A stretch of 64,000 bases of DNA from Streptomyces lasiicapitis (GTDB lineage Bacteria > Actinomycetota > Actinomycetes > Streptomycetales > Streptomycetaceae), in assembly GCF_014646335.1 (NCBI RefSeq), contig NZ_BMNG01000001.1:426235-490234 (forward strand), given 5' to 3'. The stretch's first letter is position 1, and each line of letters opens with the position of its first letter. Positions 1-11,328 of the stretch are shown here, in pieces. Under the pieces are notes generated by a model. It saw nothing but the letters and a program-made list of their open reading frames with translations. It was not told the DNA's origin and did no database searches. A program made the position numbers and the translations under genes.

Positions 1-598
1 TGATGTCGCCGAAGGCGGCGAATCCCTCGACCTGGACCACCGGGGCGTCCTTGTCCTCGGCGTCGAGTCTGTCCACTTCGACGGAGCCGAAGATGCCCGC
101 GCCGCGGCCGCGCAGCGAGACGTTCTCCGGGACGCGGATCTTTACGTCCCCGAAGAGCGCGAAGCCCTTGATCACGACCTTCTGGTGCTCGAAGACGGCC
201 TCGCTGAGGTCGATCACCACGTCGCCGAAGACGGCGAACGCGTGCGTGCGGCGGGCCACGCGCCAGCGGCCCTTGCGGACCACGTCGCCGAAGATCGCGT
301 GCAGCGTCTCGTCGGGCGCCTCGGGGCCCTCGTCGCGCTCGGCGGGGGCGGGGGCCTTCTCGAACGAGGGGCTCTTGCCGCCGGGGGCGGGCAGGTCCTC
401 GACGAACGGCTCCAGCTCGGCGACGGTCTTGGCGTTGTAGACCCCGTCGATCCGCTCGCCGTGCTCCACCGGGTCTAGCCGGCCCGTGGCGAGCGCGTCC
501 GCAAGGATGTCGGCGGCGCGGTCTCGGTCGGCGTCCGAGGCACGGAGCCGTGCGGGCGCCTTGGCGGAAGGTGTCTGGCAACGCTTCTCTAGGTCCAC
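1..598 (-). CDS. DUF1707 / cell-wall-active antibiotic response (LiaF-type) protein, C-terminus cut by window edge
   Basis: Read from a GTG at 598 the protein begins with a DUF1707 module (residues about 18-70, [16 protein letters not shown] followed by an A-GRLD-EH-ERID pattern). A short acidic proline-rich linker follows, then repeated AxFGDV units (IFGDVV, VFGDVV, LFGDVK, IFGSVE), which are the beta-solenoid repeats of the DUF2154/LiaF C-terminal domain. Such proteins are membrane-associated or cytoplasmic and in Firmicutes LiaF damps a cell-envelope two-component system; that role here is only inferred. The reading frame runs open to base 2, so the true end lies outside the window. The 210 bases between this gene and fumB should hold divergent promoters, but no clear hexamers are recognised. 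Confidence 0.8.
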   Translation of the reverse strand, partial: MDLEKRCQTPSAKAPARLRASDADRDRAADILADALATGRLDPVEHGERIDGVYNAKTVAELEPFVEDLPAPGGKSPSFEKAPAPAERDEGPEAPDETLHAIFGDVVRKGRWRVARRTHAFAVFGDVVIDLSEAVFEHQKVVIKGFALFGDVKIRVPENVSLRGRGAGIFGSVEVDRLDAEDKDAPVVQVEGFAAFGDI

Positions 599-808
599 GC
601 CAGCAGCGTACCCAAACGCGATAGATCGCGACTAGCCCCCGAGGCGGGCGGGTCCCGGGCGCGAGGGGGCGGTCGCGACCGGCGCGGGCGTGGGCCGCGG
701 GCAACTGAGCCTTACCTCACAAGAAGGGCGCCCCGGGCGCGTTCTACGCTGGTCGGGCACCGCCAATGGAGGCGGCGCCGCTGTCTGCCGAGTGAGGAAT
801 TGGGCGTC

Positions 809-2476
<1,668 letters not shown>

Positions 2477-2483
2477 CCCCTGC

Positions 2484-2518
2484 GGGCGGCGGGGGGATGG
2501 ATTTCGCCCCCGCCGCCC
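2484..2518 (+). terminator. Hairpin terminator after class I fumarase
   Basis: Perfect 12-bp arms (2484-2495 and 2507-2518, GGGCGGCGGGGG type) with an 11-base loop, 7 bases after the fumB stop. There is no T-run, as is usual for Streptomyces terminators. It may also serve the convergent lipase gene. Confidence 0.7.
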
Positions 2519-2533
2519 CTACCCGTCCCGTAC

Positions 2534-2602
2534 GGGGGCTTCGCCCCCTGGCCCCCCTTTCGGCGCTTCGCGCCTCGTCCTCAAGCGCCGGACGGGCTGA
2601 AA
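2534..2602. repeat. Dispersed Streptomyces intergenic repeat (copy 1)
   Basis: Contains GGGGGCTTCGCCCCC followed by a CGCCTCGTCCTCAA-GCCGGACGGGCT core. The same core recurs near 5770-5822 and 20080-20135, and in inverted form near 20160-20232, always between genes. This is the common GC-rich intergenic element of streptomycete chromosomes, probably a terminator-linked repeat. Confidence 0.6.
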
Positions 2603-2605
2603 CGC

Positions 2606-4168
2606 CTACGCGAACCGTTGGGTCGCCGCTCCCGCCCCCTCGCACTTCTGGAGGCGCAGGGGATCCTTCGGCCCCGAGAGGGTCAAGCAGAGTGCGGGGT
2701 CCGCTGCCGGGCGTATCGTTCCGGACCTCTCTACGAACTTCTGGTTGGCGCCGCCGTGGCAGTTCCACAGGGTGACGGCTGTGCCTTCCTTGTACGTGCC
2801 TTCGGGCACGTCTACGCAGCGGTCCTGGGTCAGCCCGGTGTGCAGCGACTGCTGTTCGGCGTCGTACCACCAGGTCTGGTTGCGGTTGCCGGTGCAGTCC
2901 CAGCCCTGGATCTTGGTGCCGTTGCGGCTGCTTGAGGCGTTCACGTCGACGCAGGTCTTCGTGGCCTCGTTGGCGAGCGGTGCGTACTTCTCGTCCCAGA
3001 CGCCCGGGTAGAGCTTGGCGGTGCCCGTGCTCGCCGGGTCGGCGCAACTGCCCTCGCGCCGACCGGAGTCGTAGAGCTGGGTCAGGCAGGACGCGAAGGC
3101 GGCGTGGCCGCGGGCGTTGGGGTGGAAGGACTGGCGGACCGAGTTGGAGTCCGGCGGGAAGGGGTTGGTCACGTCCACGTACAGGCCCCGCGCCCAGGTG
3201 TCCTCCATGCACACCTCGTGGCCGTGGAAGAGCCGGGAGTTGTCCAGGTAGAGCGCGCCCGAGCTGCGGGCGGCCTTGCGCATGCCGCGTTCGAAGGCGG
3301 GCACGGCCTCGTTGCGGCCCCACTCGGTGTCGGAGTCGTGGCCGAGCCCGCCGCAGGCCAGCTTGCCGGGGAAGTTCGGGTTGTCGCGGAAGTCGGGGCC
3401 GATGGGGCTCGGGTAGCCCATGACGACGAGTTTGTAGTCGTCGCCGGCGTACCCGGCCTGGCTCATGACGGTGCGCAGGTCGCGTACGGACTGCTCGACC
3501 TTGGGCACGAGCGCGTCGACTCGGGCCTGCCAGCCCGGCTTGTACTTGGGCGCGCAGGGGCCCTGGAGCGTGAGGTAGCGGGTCACGCAGTCGGTCATGA
3601 CGGGCGAGAACTGGAGGTCGTCGTTGGCCCCGATGACCAGCATGATCGCCTTGATCCTGGTGTTGCGGGCCTTGATGGCGAGGTTGTCGCTCTGCACCAG
3701 CTCGTCCGCGTACTGCTGCTGGCCGCCGATCTTGATGTTGACGGTCTGCGCGCCCGAGCAGGCGACGTTGTACGTGACGTCGGCCGGGATGCCGGTGCGG
3801 TGGACGGCGGCCTGCGGCGAGCGGTGGCACCAGTTGTCGGGCCCGTTGGTGCCCGCTTCGTACGTTCCGACGCCCTCGCCGCTGATCTCGCTGTCCCCGA
3901 GGGAGATCAGGCCGGTCTTGCGGTCGGCGAGCGGGCGCTCCGCGGAGTCGCCGTAGAGCTTGGCGGCCTCGGCGGCGCGGATCTTCTCCAGGTCGGGCGG
4001 CAGCGGGGCGGCCGCCGGAGTGGTTTTCTTGGAGTCCTCGGTGTCCGCGGCCTGTGCCGGTACGGACGTCGCGGCCCCGCCGACCAGGACCGCGAGGGCG
4101 GCGGCCGCCGTGAACGTACCGCGCAGACGGCTGGCGCCGTCACGTCTGACGCGTTGAACGCGCTTCAT
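2606..4168 (-). CDS. Secreted SGNH/GDSL lipase-esterase with C-terminal ricin-type lectin domain
   Basis: 520 residues, start ATG at 4168 behind GGGGAGG. A Sec signal peptide occupies residues 1-40: a basic start, a hydrophobic AAAALAVLVGGAA core and an AQA cleavage site. The SGNH hydrolase fold follows: block I SLGDSEISGEG with the nucleophile Ser, the GAND block III, and a SFHPNARGHAAF block V carrying the catalytic His. The last 130 residues are a ricin B-like beta-trefoil (CVDVN, QTWWY, NQKFV repeats) that probably binds polysaccharide. It is therefore predicted to be an exported carbohydrate-anchored esterase. It is divergent from fumC, with a shared 131-base promoter region. The substrate cannot be told from sequence. 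Confidence 0.9.
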   Translation of the reverse strand: MKRVQRVRRDGASRLRGTFTAAAALAVLVGGAATSVPAQAADTEDSKKTTPAAAPLPPDLEKIRAAEAAKLYGDSAERPLADRKTGLISLGDSEISGEGVGTYEAGTNGPDNWCHRSPQAAVHRTGIPADVTYNVACSGAQTVNIKIGGQQQYADELVQSDNLAIKARNTRIKAIMLVIGANDDLQFSPVMTDCVTRYLTLQGPCAPKYKPGWQARVDALVPKVEQSVRDLRTVMSQAGYAGDDYKLVVMGYPSPIGPDFRDNPNFPGKLACGGLGHDSDTEWGRNEAVPAFERGMRKAARSSGALYLDNSRLFHGHEVCMEDTWARGLYVDVTNPFPPDSNSVRQSFHPNARGHAAFASCLTQLYDSGRREGSCADPASTGTAKLYPGVWDEKYAPLANEATKTCVDVNASSSRNGTKIQGWDCTGNRNQTWWYDAEQQSLHTGLTQDRCVDVPEGTYKEGTAVTLWNCHGGANQKFVERSGTIRPAADPALCLTLSGPKDPLRLQKCEGAGAATQRFA

Positions 4169-4189
4169 TGCGCCTCCCCGGTTTCGTGT

Positions 4190-4214
4190 TACCCACGGTT
4201 TTTACTGGTGGGTA
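4190..4214. promoter_or_regulatory. Inverted repeat in lipase-fumC divergent promoter region
   Basis: Arms TACCCAC (4190-4196) and GTGGGTA (4208-4214) separated by an A/T-rich 11-base centre, placed 22 bases from the lipase start and 86 bases from fumC. The position suits an operator, but no regulator is assigned. Confidence 0.4.
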
Positions 4215-4299
4215 GGGGTCTTGGGAATACTCCGAACAAGACAAGTGCTCAACTTTTTGAGGCAGTTGTGCATCCGGCACCACGGAAGGACCAGCGGAC

Positions 4300-5733
4300 A
4301 TGAGCGGCGGCGACAGCGGCGAGCAGGGCCACAACGGCGGCGGTGACCAGGGCGGATACCGCATCGAGCACGACTCCATGGGCGAGGTCCGGGTGCCCGC
4401 CGGCGCCAAGTGGCGGGCCCAGACCCAGCGCGCCGTCGAGAACTTCCCCATCTCGGGCCAGCGCCTCGAGCGCGCCCACATCGCCGCCCTCGCCGAGATC
4501 AAGGCGGCCGCCGCGAAGGTCAACGCCGAGCTGGGCGTGCTCGACAAGGACGTGGCCCAGGCCGTCGCGGACGCGGCGCGCGAGGTCGCGGACGGCCGCT
4601 GGGACGAGCACTTCCCCGTCGACGTCTTCCAGACCGGCTCCGGCACGTCGTCCAACATGAACACCAACGAGGTCGTCGCCACGCTCGCCTCGGAGCGGCT
4701 CGGCCGTGACGTGCACCCGAACGACCACGTCAACGCGTCCCAGTCGTCCAACGACGTCTTCCCGTCGTCGATCCACATCGCGGCGACCGCGGCCGTCACG
4801 GGTGATCTGATCCCCGCCCTCGATCACCTGGCCGCCGCTCTTGAGCGCAAGGCCGAGGAGTTCGCCGACGTCGTCAAGTCCGGGCGTACGCATCTGATGG
4901 ACGCGACGCCCGTCACCCTCGGGCAGGAATTCGGGGGGTACGCGGCGCAGGTGCGGTACGGGGTCGAGCGGCTGCGGGCGTCGCTGCCGCGCCTCGCCGA
5001 ACTGCCGCTCGGCGGCACCGCCGTGGGCACCGGCATCAACACCCCGCCCGGCTTCTCCGCCGCCGTCATCGCCGAGGTGGCGCGGGCCACGGGGCTGCCG
5101 CTCACCGAGGCGCGCGACCACTTCGAGGCGCAGGGCGCCCGGGACGGGATCGTGGAGACCTCCGGGCAGTTGCGCACCATCGCCGTGGGGCTCACGAAGA
5201 TCTCCAACGATCTGCGCTGGATGGCCTCCGGGCCGCGGACCGGGCTCGCCGAGATCAGCCTCCCCGATCTGCAGCCCGGGTCCTCGATCATGCCCGGGAA
5301 GGTGAACCCCGTCATTCCCGAGGCCGTGCTCATGGTGGCCGCGCAGGTCACCGGGAACGACGCGGCTGTCGCGGTGGCGGGGGCCTCGGGGAACTTCGAG
5401 CTGAACGTGATGCTTCCCGTGATCGGGAAGAACGTCCTTGAGTCGGTGCGGTTGCTCGCCAACGCGTCGCGGCTGCTTGCCGACCGGACGGTCGACGGGG
5501 TCGTCGCCCACCGGGAGCGGGCCCTGGAGTACGCCGAGTCCTCGCCCTCTGTCGTCACTCCGCTGAACAAGTACATCGGGTACGAGGAGGCGGCGAAGGT
5601 CGCGAAGCGGGCGCTGGCGGAGCGCAAGACGATCCGCGAGGTCGTCCTCGAATCGGGTTACGTCGACCGAGGCGCCCTGACCCTCGCGCAGCTGGACGAG
5701 GCGCTGGACGTACTGCGGATGACGCGGCCGTAG
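4300..5733 (+). CDS. fumC: Fumarate hydratase, class II
   Basis: 477 residues of the oxygen-stable, iron-free aspartase/fumarase superfamily. It carries [30 protein letters not shown] and the superfamily signature [11 protein letters not shown] at about residues 327-337, whose second serine belongs to the catalytic loop. It does the same reaction as the class I enzyme at 809-2476. Having both, one cluster-dependent and one not, would keep the TCA cycle working under oxidative or iron stress; that is an inference. The first 18 residues ([15 protein letters not shown]...) are hydrophilic and glycine-rich, longer than in E. coli FumC, so the true start could be downstream. Confidence 0.95.
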   Translation: MSGGDSGEQGHNGGGDQGGYRIEHDSMGEVRVPAGAKWRAQTQRAVENFPISGQRLERAHIAALAEIKAAAAKVNAELGVLDKDVAQAVADAAREVADGRWDEHFPVDVFQTGSGTSSNMNTNEVVATLASERLGRDVHPNDHVNASQSSNDVFPSSIHIAATAAVTGDLIPALDHLAAALERKAEEFADVVKSGRTHLMDATPVTLGQEFGGYAAQVRYGVERLRASLPRLAELPLGGTAVGTGINTPPGFSAAVIAEVARATGLPLTEARDHFEAQGARDGIVETSGQLRTIAVGLTKISNDLRWMASGPRTGLAEISLPDLQPGSSIMPGKVNPVIPEAVLMVAAQVTGNDAAVAVAGASGNFELNVMLPVIGKNVLESVRLLANASRLLADRTVDGVVAHRERALEYAESSPSVVTPLNKYIGYEEAAKVAKRALAERKTIREVVLESGYVDRGALTLAQLDEALDVLRMTRP

Positions 5734-5769
5734 GCCTTCGCGGGGCGCCCCAGTCCCGCCCCTTTCCCG

Positions 5770-5822
5770 AAACTGGGGGCTCCGCCCCCAGACCCCCGCT
5801 CCTCAAACGCCGGAGGGGCTGG
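5770..5822. repeat. Dispersed Streptomyces intergenic repeat (copy 2)
   Basis: Same layout as the copy after fumB: GGGGGCTCCGCCCCC, then GCTCCTCAAACGCCGGAGGGGCT. It lies between fumC and the DUF402 gene. Confidence 0.55.
5773..5791 (+). terminator. Hairpin after fumC
   Basis: Perfect 8-bp arms CTGGGGGC/GCCCCCAG with a 3-base loop, 40 bases past the fumC stop, embedded in the second copy of the dispersed intergenic repeat. Confidence 0.55.
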
Positions 5823-5932
5823 ATCTGGTCCCGCCTGGTTTCGGGAAGGGGCGCCCGCGCGCGGAGCGCGCCAATGGATGCAGTGGGGAAGCCCCCGGCA
5901 GGGACACCGCCCGCAGACCCTAATATCTGTTC

Positions 5933-6616
5933 ATGACAGACGACGACGGCGCAGTGGGCGCGGTGAAGGTGGCTCGGTGGGGGCCGGGGGCGCAGATTCT
6001 GTGGCGGTATCGGGAGAACGCCGGGGACGCGTTCCACATTTGTCGGCCCGTCACCGTCGTGCGGGACGACGAGGACCTGCTGGCCGTCTGGATGGCCCCC
6101 GGCACGGAGTGCGTGAAGCCGGTCCTGGCGGACGGCACCCCGGTCCACCGGGAACCCCTGGCGACGCGCTACACGAAGCCGCGTACGACGCGAAGGGACC
6201 GCTGGTCGGGCACGGGCGTGCTGAAGCTGGCCCGGCCGGGCCAGCCGTGGTCGGTGTGGCTGTTCTGGGAGCCGGGCTGGCGCTTCAAGAACTGGTACGT
6301 GAATTTGGAGGAGCCGCGCAGCCGCTGGCACGGCGGGGTGGACTCCGAGGACCACTTCCTGGACATCTCCGTGGACCCGGACGGAAGTTGGCGCTGGCAC
6401 GACGAGGACGAGTTCGCGCAGGCCCAGCGGGCGGGTTTGATGAGTACGGAGAAGGCGGAGCAGGTCCGGGCGGCGGGGCGGGAGGCCGTGGACGTGATCC
6501 GCGCCTGGGGACCCCCCTTCGGGGACGACTGGCCGCACTGGCGCCCGGACCCGTCGTGGCGAATTCCCGCCCTACCCGGTGACTGGGACCGTACGCCCGC
6601 GCACGTGTCCTCATGA
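5933..6616 (+). CDS. DUF402 domain protein
   Basis: 227 residues. The central region (about 60-190) has the DUF402 pattern: VWMAPGTE, a WSVWLFWEPGWRFKNWYVNLE strand cluster, the acidic DHFLDISVDPDG motif and a DEDEF region. In related proteins the acidic residues bind divalent metal and several members are nucleoside di/triphosphate phosphatases. The C-terminus is tryptophan-rich (GDDWPHWRPDPSW). No signal peptide or membrane segment is seen, so it is cytoplasmic. It stands alone, with 115 bases before the methyltransferase. The exact substrate cannot be derived from sequence. Confidence 0.85.
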   Translation: MTDDDGAVGAVKVARWGPGAQILWRYRENAGDAFHICRPVTVVRDDEDLLAVWMAPGTECVKPVLADGTPVHREPLATRYTKPRTTRRDRWSGTGVLKLARPGQPWSVWLFWEPGWRFKNWYVNLEEPRSRWHGGVDSEDHFLDISVDPDGSWRWHDEDEFAQAQRAGLMSTEKAEQVRAAGREAVDVIRAWGPPFGDDWPHWRPDPSWRIPALPGDWDRTPAHVSS

Positions 6617-6731
6617 GACCCTTGATGCGCCCCCAGGGTTCAAACGTAGGATCGTCCTCCGCAAGGGCGCACAGCAGTAACTCCTCGTGCCCCCGCAGCG
6701 CCTGACAGGATGTCATCAAGGAGCGGCAGAA

Positions 6732-7418
6732 GTGAGCGAGGGATACGAGCGGTACGGCGCGCCCGGCGTGCACGACCGCACGGGCCAGGCCGAGGCGTTC
6801 GACGCCATCGGCACGGCCTATGACGTCGCGTTCCCGCACAAGGAGGGACAGCTTTCGGCCGGAGAGCGGCTGATCGCCGAACTGCCCGCGGGCTCCCGGA
6901 TCCTGGACGTGGGCTGCGGCACGGGCCTGCCCACGGCCCGTCAGCTCACCGACGCGGGGCACCGGGTGCTCGGCGTCGACCTGTCGGCGGGAATGCTGGA
7001 GCTCGCCCGCAAGAACGTCCCACCGCCGGTGGCCGAGTTCCGTCAGGTGGACCTGGCGGATCTGTGTGCGACGGGCGAAGGGCCGGGCGCTGTGGGGCAG
7101 TTCGACGGGATTGCCTGTTTCTTCGCGCTGTTGATGCTGCCCCGGGAGGAGATACCGTCTGCTCTTCGGCTGCTGCGGACCCTGCTCGGGCCCGGCGGCC
7201 TGCTCGCTCTCTCCATGGTCGAGGCCGATCTGGACGACGCGGCGATTCCGTTCCTGGGGAACACAATCCGGGTATCCGGATACCTGCGGGACGAACTGCG
7301 GCAGGTCGTGCGGGACGCCGGTTTCGACATCGCCCACGAGGAGTCGTACTCGTACGCCCCGGCGAGCAGCGACATACCACCCGAGCACCAGTTATTCCTG
7401 CACTGCCGACGCGGCTGA
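6732..7418 (+). CDS. SAM-dependent class I methyltransferase with a TTA codon
   Basis: 228 residues from a GTG at 6732 with AAGGAG at 6718-6723. Motif I is ILDVGCGTG (about residues 57-65), motif II is GVDLSAGMLELAR and the post-I acidic residue is in VDLADL; the fold is a seven-strand Rossmann methyltransferase. The substrate is unknown. The leucine codon at 7392-7394, nine residues from the C-terminus, is TTA. In Streptomyces that codon needs the bldA tRNA, so full translation is probably limited to late growth. The phosphatase gene follows on the same strand after 56 bases. Confidence 0.88.
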   Translation: MSEGYERYGAPGVHDRTGQAEAFDAIGTAYDVAFPHKEGQLSAGERLIAELPAGSRILDVGCGTGLPTARQLTDAGHRVLGVDLSAGMLELARKNVPPPVAEFRQVDLADLCATGEGPGAVGQFDGIACFFALLMLPREEIPSALRLLRTLLGPGGLLALSMVEADLDDAAIPFLGNTIRVSGYLRDELRQVVRDAGFDIAHEESYSYAPASSDIPPEHQLFLHCRRG

Positions 7419-7474
7419 GCAACGCTTGGACGGCGCGCGCGGCGCGCAGCCCCGGACGGACGGATTCGAAACGC

Positions 7475-9595
7475 GTGACGGAGCACCTCAGCCCCTACGA
7501 GGGCCGCAAGGCACCAGTTGCCCGGCCGGCCGCCCCCGCGGATCCCCGCGGGGCGCTGCTGCGTGCCCCGGAGACGGACCCGCACGGCTCCCGGGGCCCC
7601 GGCGGTCCCGAGGGCCGGGGTTCAGGAGGAATCGACGCCATGCCCACGCAGGCACGCACCGGTGAACAGGACGCCGGTACGGGCAGCGAACACGCCCAGT
7701 CGTCCACGCCGGCCACCGAAGGGCCGGGCAGCCACCGCCCGCGTCCAGCCCCCGAAGGGGTTCCTTCCCAGCCATATCCCGGCCCCGACGCGGCCCGCCC
7801 CGGCACCGAGGGCCCCACGGCCCTGCCCGGCGTGAGCGGCGCCCCCGGCGGCACCGACCGCCGTTCGGGGAGGCCCCGTCCGCCGGGGCCCGCAGCGATG
7901 CGGCGTGACGGCGACCGGCTGCGGTTCGTGGGCGCGGCGACCCGGCGCATCGCCCGCGGCATCGACCTCGACGAGATCGTGATGGGCCTGTGCCGGGCCA
8001 CGGTGCCGACGTTCGCGGACGCCATCCTCGTCTATCTGCGCGACCCGCTGCCGGTCGGCGACGAGCGCCCCGCGGGGCCGCTGGTCCTGCGCCTGCGCCG
8101 CACCGACCGCATCCCCGAGGACCAGGACACCGACGGCGGCACGCTGCCCGCCCTCCAGGTCCAGTCCGACCTGTCGTCGGCCGCCGAGCTGTGCGAGGTG
8201 CGCGTCGGCAGCGCCCTCGCCGAGGTGCTTCGCGGGGTCCGGCCCGTCTTCGCGGACGCCGCGGCGGCGCTCGGCGCGCTGCCCGAGCTGCTCGGCGAGG
8301 GCCGCAGCGTGCCGGGCGGGCAGCGGGCGATCCTGGCGCCGCTGCGGGGCAGGCGACGGGTGATCGGCGCGGCCGTGTTCCTGCGCCGCCCCGACCGGCA
8401 CGCCTTCGAGGCCGACGACCTCCTGGTCGCCGCCCAGCTCGCCACGCACAGCGCACTCGGCATCGACAAGGCCGTCCTGTACGGCCGCGAGGCGTACATC
8501 GCGGACGAGTTGCAGCGCACGATGCTGCCCGAGACCCTGCCGCGCGCCACCGGCGTGCGCCTGGCCTCGCGCTACCTCCCGGCCGCCGAGACCGCCCGCG
8601 TCGGCGGCGACTGGTACGACGCGATCCCGCTGCCCGGCAGCCGCGTCGCCCTGGTCGTCGGTGACGTCATGGGGCACTCGATGACGTCCGCCGCGATCAT
8701 GGGCCAGCTCCGTACGACCGCGCAGACCCTCGCCGGGCTCGACCTGCCGCCCCAGGAGGTCCTGCACCACCTGGACGAGCAGGCCCAGCGCCTCGGCTCG
8801 GACCGCATGGCCACCTGCCTCTACGCGGTGTACGACCCGGTGTCGCACCGCATCACCATCGCCAACGCCGGTCACCCGCCGCCCGTCCTGCTGCACCTGG
8901 GCGGCCGCGCCGAGGTCCTGCGCGTGCCGCCGGGCGCGCCCATCGGTGTCGGCGGCGTCGACTTCGAGGCCGTCGAGCTGGACGCCCCGGCCGGCGCCAC
9001 GCTGCTCCTCTACACGGACGGCCTGGTGGAGTCCCGGCTGCGCGACGTGTGGACCGGCATAGAGCAGCTGCGCGAGCGCCTCGCCGCCACCGCCCAGCTC
9101 ACCGGGCACGACCACCCGCCGCCCCTTGAGGCCCTGTGCGACGAGGTCCTCGACATGCTCGGCCCCGGCGACCGCGACGACGACATCGCGCTGCTCGCCG
9201 CCCGCTTCGACGGGATCGCGCCGAGCGACGTGGCGTACTGGTTCCTGGAGCCGGAGGACGCCACCCCCGCGCGCGCCCGCAGACTCGCCCGCAGCGCCCT
9301 GGAGCGCTGGGGCCTGACCGAGCTGAACGACGCGGTCGAGCTCCTGGTCAGCGAGGTCGTCACCAACGCCGTGCGATACGCGACACGGCCCATCACGCTG
9401 CGGCTGCTGCGTACGGACGTACTGCGCTGCGAGGTCGGCGACGACGTGCCGCAACTGCCGCGACTGCGCCAGGCACGCGCCACCGACGAGGGCGGACGCG
9501 GGCTCTACCTGGTCAACAGGCTGGCGCGGCGGTGGGGCGCCACGCGGCTGAGCACGGGGAAGGTGGTCTGGTTCGAGCTGAACCAGAACGGCTGA
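7475..9595 (+). CDS. SpoIIE-type PP2C phosphatase with GAF and HATPase domains
   Basis: 706 residues if it starts at the GTG at 7475. An internal ATG at 7640 has a good AGGAGG site and is the alternative, but third-position GC upstream of it already looks coding. Order: a disordered proline/alanine/glycine-rich N-terminus (to about 150); a GAF sensor (about 160-330); a PP2C/SpoIIE phosphatase with GGDWYDA, GDVMGHSM, NAGHPPP, LYTDGLVESR and a final DDIALL metal site; and a C-terminal GHKL ATPase (LLVSEVVTNAVRYA, DEGGRGLYLV). Proteins with this layout act on anti-anti-sigma factors and as serine kinases in SigB/SigF-type partner-switching networks. The target sigma factor is not in the window. 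A catalase gene follows. Confidence 0.9.
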   Translation: MTEHLSPYEGRKAPVARPAAPADPRGALLRAPETDPHGSRGPGGPEGRGSGGIDAMPTQARTGEQDAGTGSEHAQSSTPATEGPGSHRPRPAPEGVPSQPYPGPDAARPGTEGPTALPGVSGAPGGTDRRSGRPRPPGPAAMRRDGDRLRFVGAATRRIARGIDLDEIVMGLCRATVPTFADAILVYLRDPLPVGDERPAGPLVLRLRRTDRIPEDQDTDGGTLPALQVQSDLSSAAELCEVRVGSALAEVLRGVRPVFADAAAALGALPELLGEGRSVPGGQRAILAPLRGRRRVIGAAVFLRRPDRHAFEADDLLVAAQLATHSALGIDKAVLYGREAYIADELQRTMLPETLPRATGVRLASRYLPAAETARVGGDWYDAIPLPGSRVALVVGDVMGHSMTSAAIMGQLRTTAQTLAGLDLPPQEVLHHLDEQAQRLGSDRMATCLYAVYDPVSHRITIANAGHPPPVLLHLGGRAEVLRVPPGAPIGVGGVDFEAVELDAPAGATLLLYTDGLVESRLRDVWTGIEQLRERLAATAQLTGHDHPPPLEALCDEVLDMLGPGDRDDDIALLAARFDGIAPSDVAYWFLEPEDATPARARRLARSALERWGLTELNDAVELLVSEVVTNAVRYATRPITLRLLRTDVLRCEVGDDVPQLPRLRQARATDEGGRGLYLVNRLARRWGATRLSTGKVVWFELNQNG

Positions 9596-9655
9596 CGGGG
9601 CTCTCCCGGGGACCCCGGCCTGATGCTGCCCGCCCCCTGCTCGGAACTGAGCTGG

Positions 9656-9674
9656 AATTGGACCCCGTCCAAAT
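9656..9674. promoter_or_regulatory. Inverted repeat upstream of catalase
   Basis: AATTGGAC and GTCCAAAT around a 3-base centre, one mismatch in 8 bp, 86 bases before the catalase GTG. It is A/T-rich for this genome and could bind a Fur-family peroxide repressor; no such repressor gene is adjacent. Confidence 0.35.
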
Positions 9675-9759
9675 GTTGCCGACACCTCGTCGGCGGAGTT
9701 GACTGGCGTGGTGAACGAAGCGACCTGACCCCACCCTCATTCATGACGGGAGGACGCTC

Positions 9760-11229
9760 GTGACCGACGCATCCCGACAGGTGCCGCACACCACGAACAA
9801 CGCCGGCGTACCGGTGGAGAGCGACGCGCACTCACTGACCGTCGGCTCCAACGGTCCGATCCTGCTCCAGGACCACTATCTGATCGAGAAGATGGCCCAG
9901 TTCAACCGCGAACGGGTCCCGGAGCGGGTCGTGCACGCCAAGGGCAGCGGCGCGTACGGCAGCTTCGAAGTCACCAACGACATCAGCCAGTTCACCAAGG
10001 CCGACCTCTTCCAGCCCGGCAGGCGCACGGAGATGCTCGCCCGCTTCTCCACCGTCGCCGGTGAGCAGGGCTCGCCGGACACCTGGCGCGACCCGCGCGG
10101 CTTCGCGCTGAAGTTCTACACGGAACACGGCAATTACGACATGGTGGGCAACAACACCCCCATCTTCTTCGTCCGTGACCCGATCAAGTTCCAGGACTTC
10201 ATCCGCTCCCAGAAACGCACCCTGGACAGCGCGGTGCGCGACCACGACATGCAGTGGGACTTCTGGACGCTGTCCCCGGAGTCCGCGCACATGGTGACGT
10301 GGCTGATGGGCGACCGCGGCATCCCGAAGACGTACCGCCACATGAACGGGTACTCGTCGCACACCTATATGTGGGTGAACGCCGGCGGCGAGAAGTTCTG
10401 GGTGAAGTACCACTTCAAGACCGACCAGGGCATCGACTTCCTGACCCAGGACGAGGCGGACGAGCTTGCCGGGTCGGACGGCGACCTGCACCGCAGGGAT
10501 CTGTTCGAGTCGATCAAGCGGGGCGAGCACCCGAGCTGGACGCTCAAGGTCCAGATCATGCCGTTCGACGACGCCCCGGACTACCGCTTCAACCCGTTCG
10601 ACCTGACGAAGGTGTGGCCGCACGGCGACTACCCGCTCATCGACGTCGGCCGGATGACGCTGAACAAGAACCCCGAGGATTTCTTCGTCCACATCGAGCA
10701 GGCCGCGTTCGAGCCCTCCAACATGGTGCCCGGCATCGGCCCGTCCCCGGACAAGATGCTGCTGGGGCGGCTGTTCTCGTACCCCGACACGCATCGCTAC
10801 CGCATCGGTCCCAACTACGCCCAGCTGCCGCCGAACCGCGCGCACTCGTCCGTCAACTCGTACGCGAAGGACGGACCGATGCGGTACGAGCCCGCGCACG
10901 TCGCGCGTCCGTACGCGCCCAACTCGTACGGCGGCCCGGCCACCCCCACACAGGAGTCCGTCGACCCCGCGGGCTGGCAGACGGCCGGCGAGATGGTGCG
11001 CGAGGCGTACAAGCTGCATCGCGAGGACGACGACTTCGGTCAGGCCGGCACGCAGGTGCGGCAGGTCCTGGACGACGCCCAGCGCGAGCGGCTCGTGTCG
11101 AACGTCAGCGGGCATCTGCTCGACGGGGTGTCCCGGCCGGTACTCGATCGCGCGCTGCAGTACTGGCGCAACGTCGACAAGGAGCTGGGCGACAAGATCG
11201 CGGCCAAGGTCAACGGCGGCGGGAAGTAG
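9760..11229 (+). CDS. katA: Monofunctional haem catalase
   Basis: 489 residues, GTG start with GGGAGGA just upstream. The distal histidine is His59 in [11 protein letters not shown] and the proximal haem ligand is Tyr341 in [12 protein letters not shown], both in the exact family signatures. The sequence between follows small-subunit (clade 3-like) catalases, e.g. [20 protein letters not shown]. It disproportionates hydrogen peroxide to water and oxygen in the cytoplasm. It stands alone between a SpoIIE-type phosphatase and a strong terminator. The upstream inverted repeat and the phosphatase neighbour both hint at stress control. Confidence 0.97.
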   Translation: MTDASRQVPHTTNNAGVPVESDAHSLTVGSNGPILLQDHYLIEKMAQFNRERVPERVVHAKGSGAYGSFEVTNDISQFTKADLFQPGRRTEMLARFSTVAGEQGSPDTWRDPRGFALKFYTEHGNYDMVGNNTPIFFVRDPIKFQDFIRSQKRTLDSAVRDHDMQWDFWTLSPESAHMVTWLMGDRGIPKTYRHMNGYSSHTYMWVNAGGEKFWVKYHFKTDQGIDFLTQDEADELAGSDGDLHRRDLFESIKRGEHPSWTLKVQIMPFDDAPDYRFNPFDLTKVWPHGDYPLIDVGRMTLNKNPEDFFVHIEQAAFEPSNMVPGIGPSPDKMLLGRLFSYPDTHRYRIGPNYAQLPPNRAHSSVNSYAKDGPMRYEPAHVARPYAPNSYGGPATPTQESVDPAGWQTAGEMVREAYKLHREDDDFGQAGTQVRQVLDDAQRERLVSNVSGHLLDGVSRPVLDRALQYWRNVDKELGDKIAAKVNGGGK

Positions 11230-11266
11230 GCCCGGCCGCACCCGCGGCAGGCACCCTCATACGCGG

Positions 11267-11300
11267 AAGGCGCCCGGAACCTCTCGGTTCCGGGCGCCTT
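11267..11300. terminator. Bidirectional terminator between catalase and PBP
   Basis: Perfect 14-bp stem (AAGGCGCCCGGAAC / GTTCCGGGCGCCTT) with a 6-base loop, 38 bases after the catalase stop and 28 bases after the convergent PBP stop. Confidence 0.85.
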
Positions 11301-11328
11301 GCCCTGTGTCTGTGCCGCTGCTGTCCCG

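Noticed and set aside
7064..7474. Possible N-terminal extension of the SpoIIE-type phosphatase to 7064
   Set aside because: That part overlaps the methyltransferase gene, which has conserved motifs in its own frame up to 7418.
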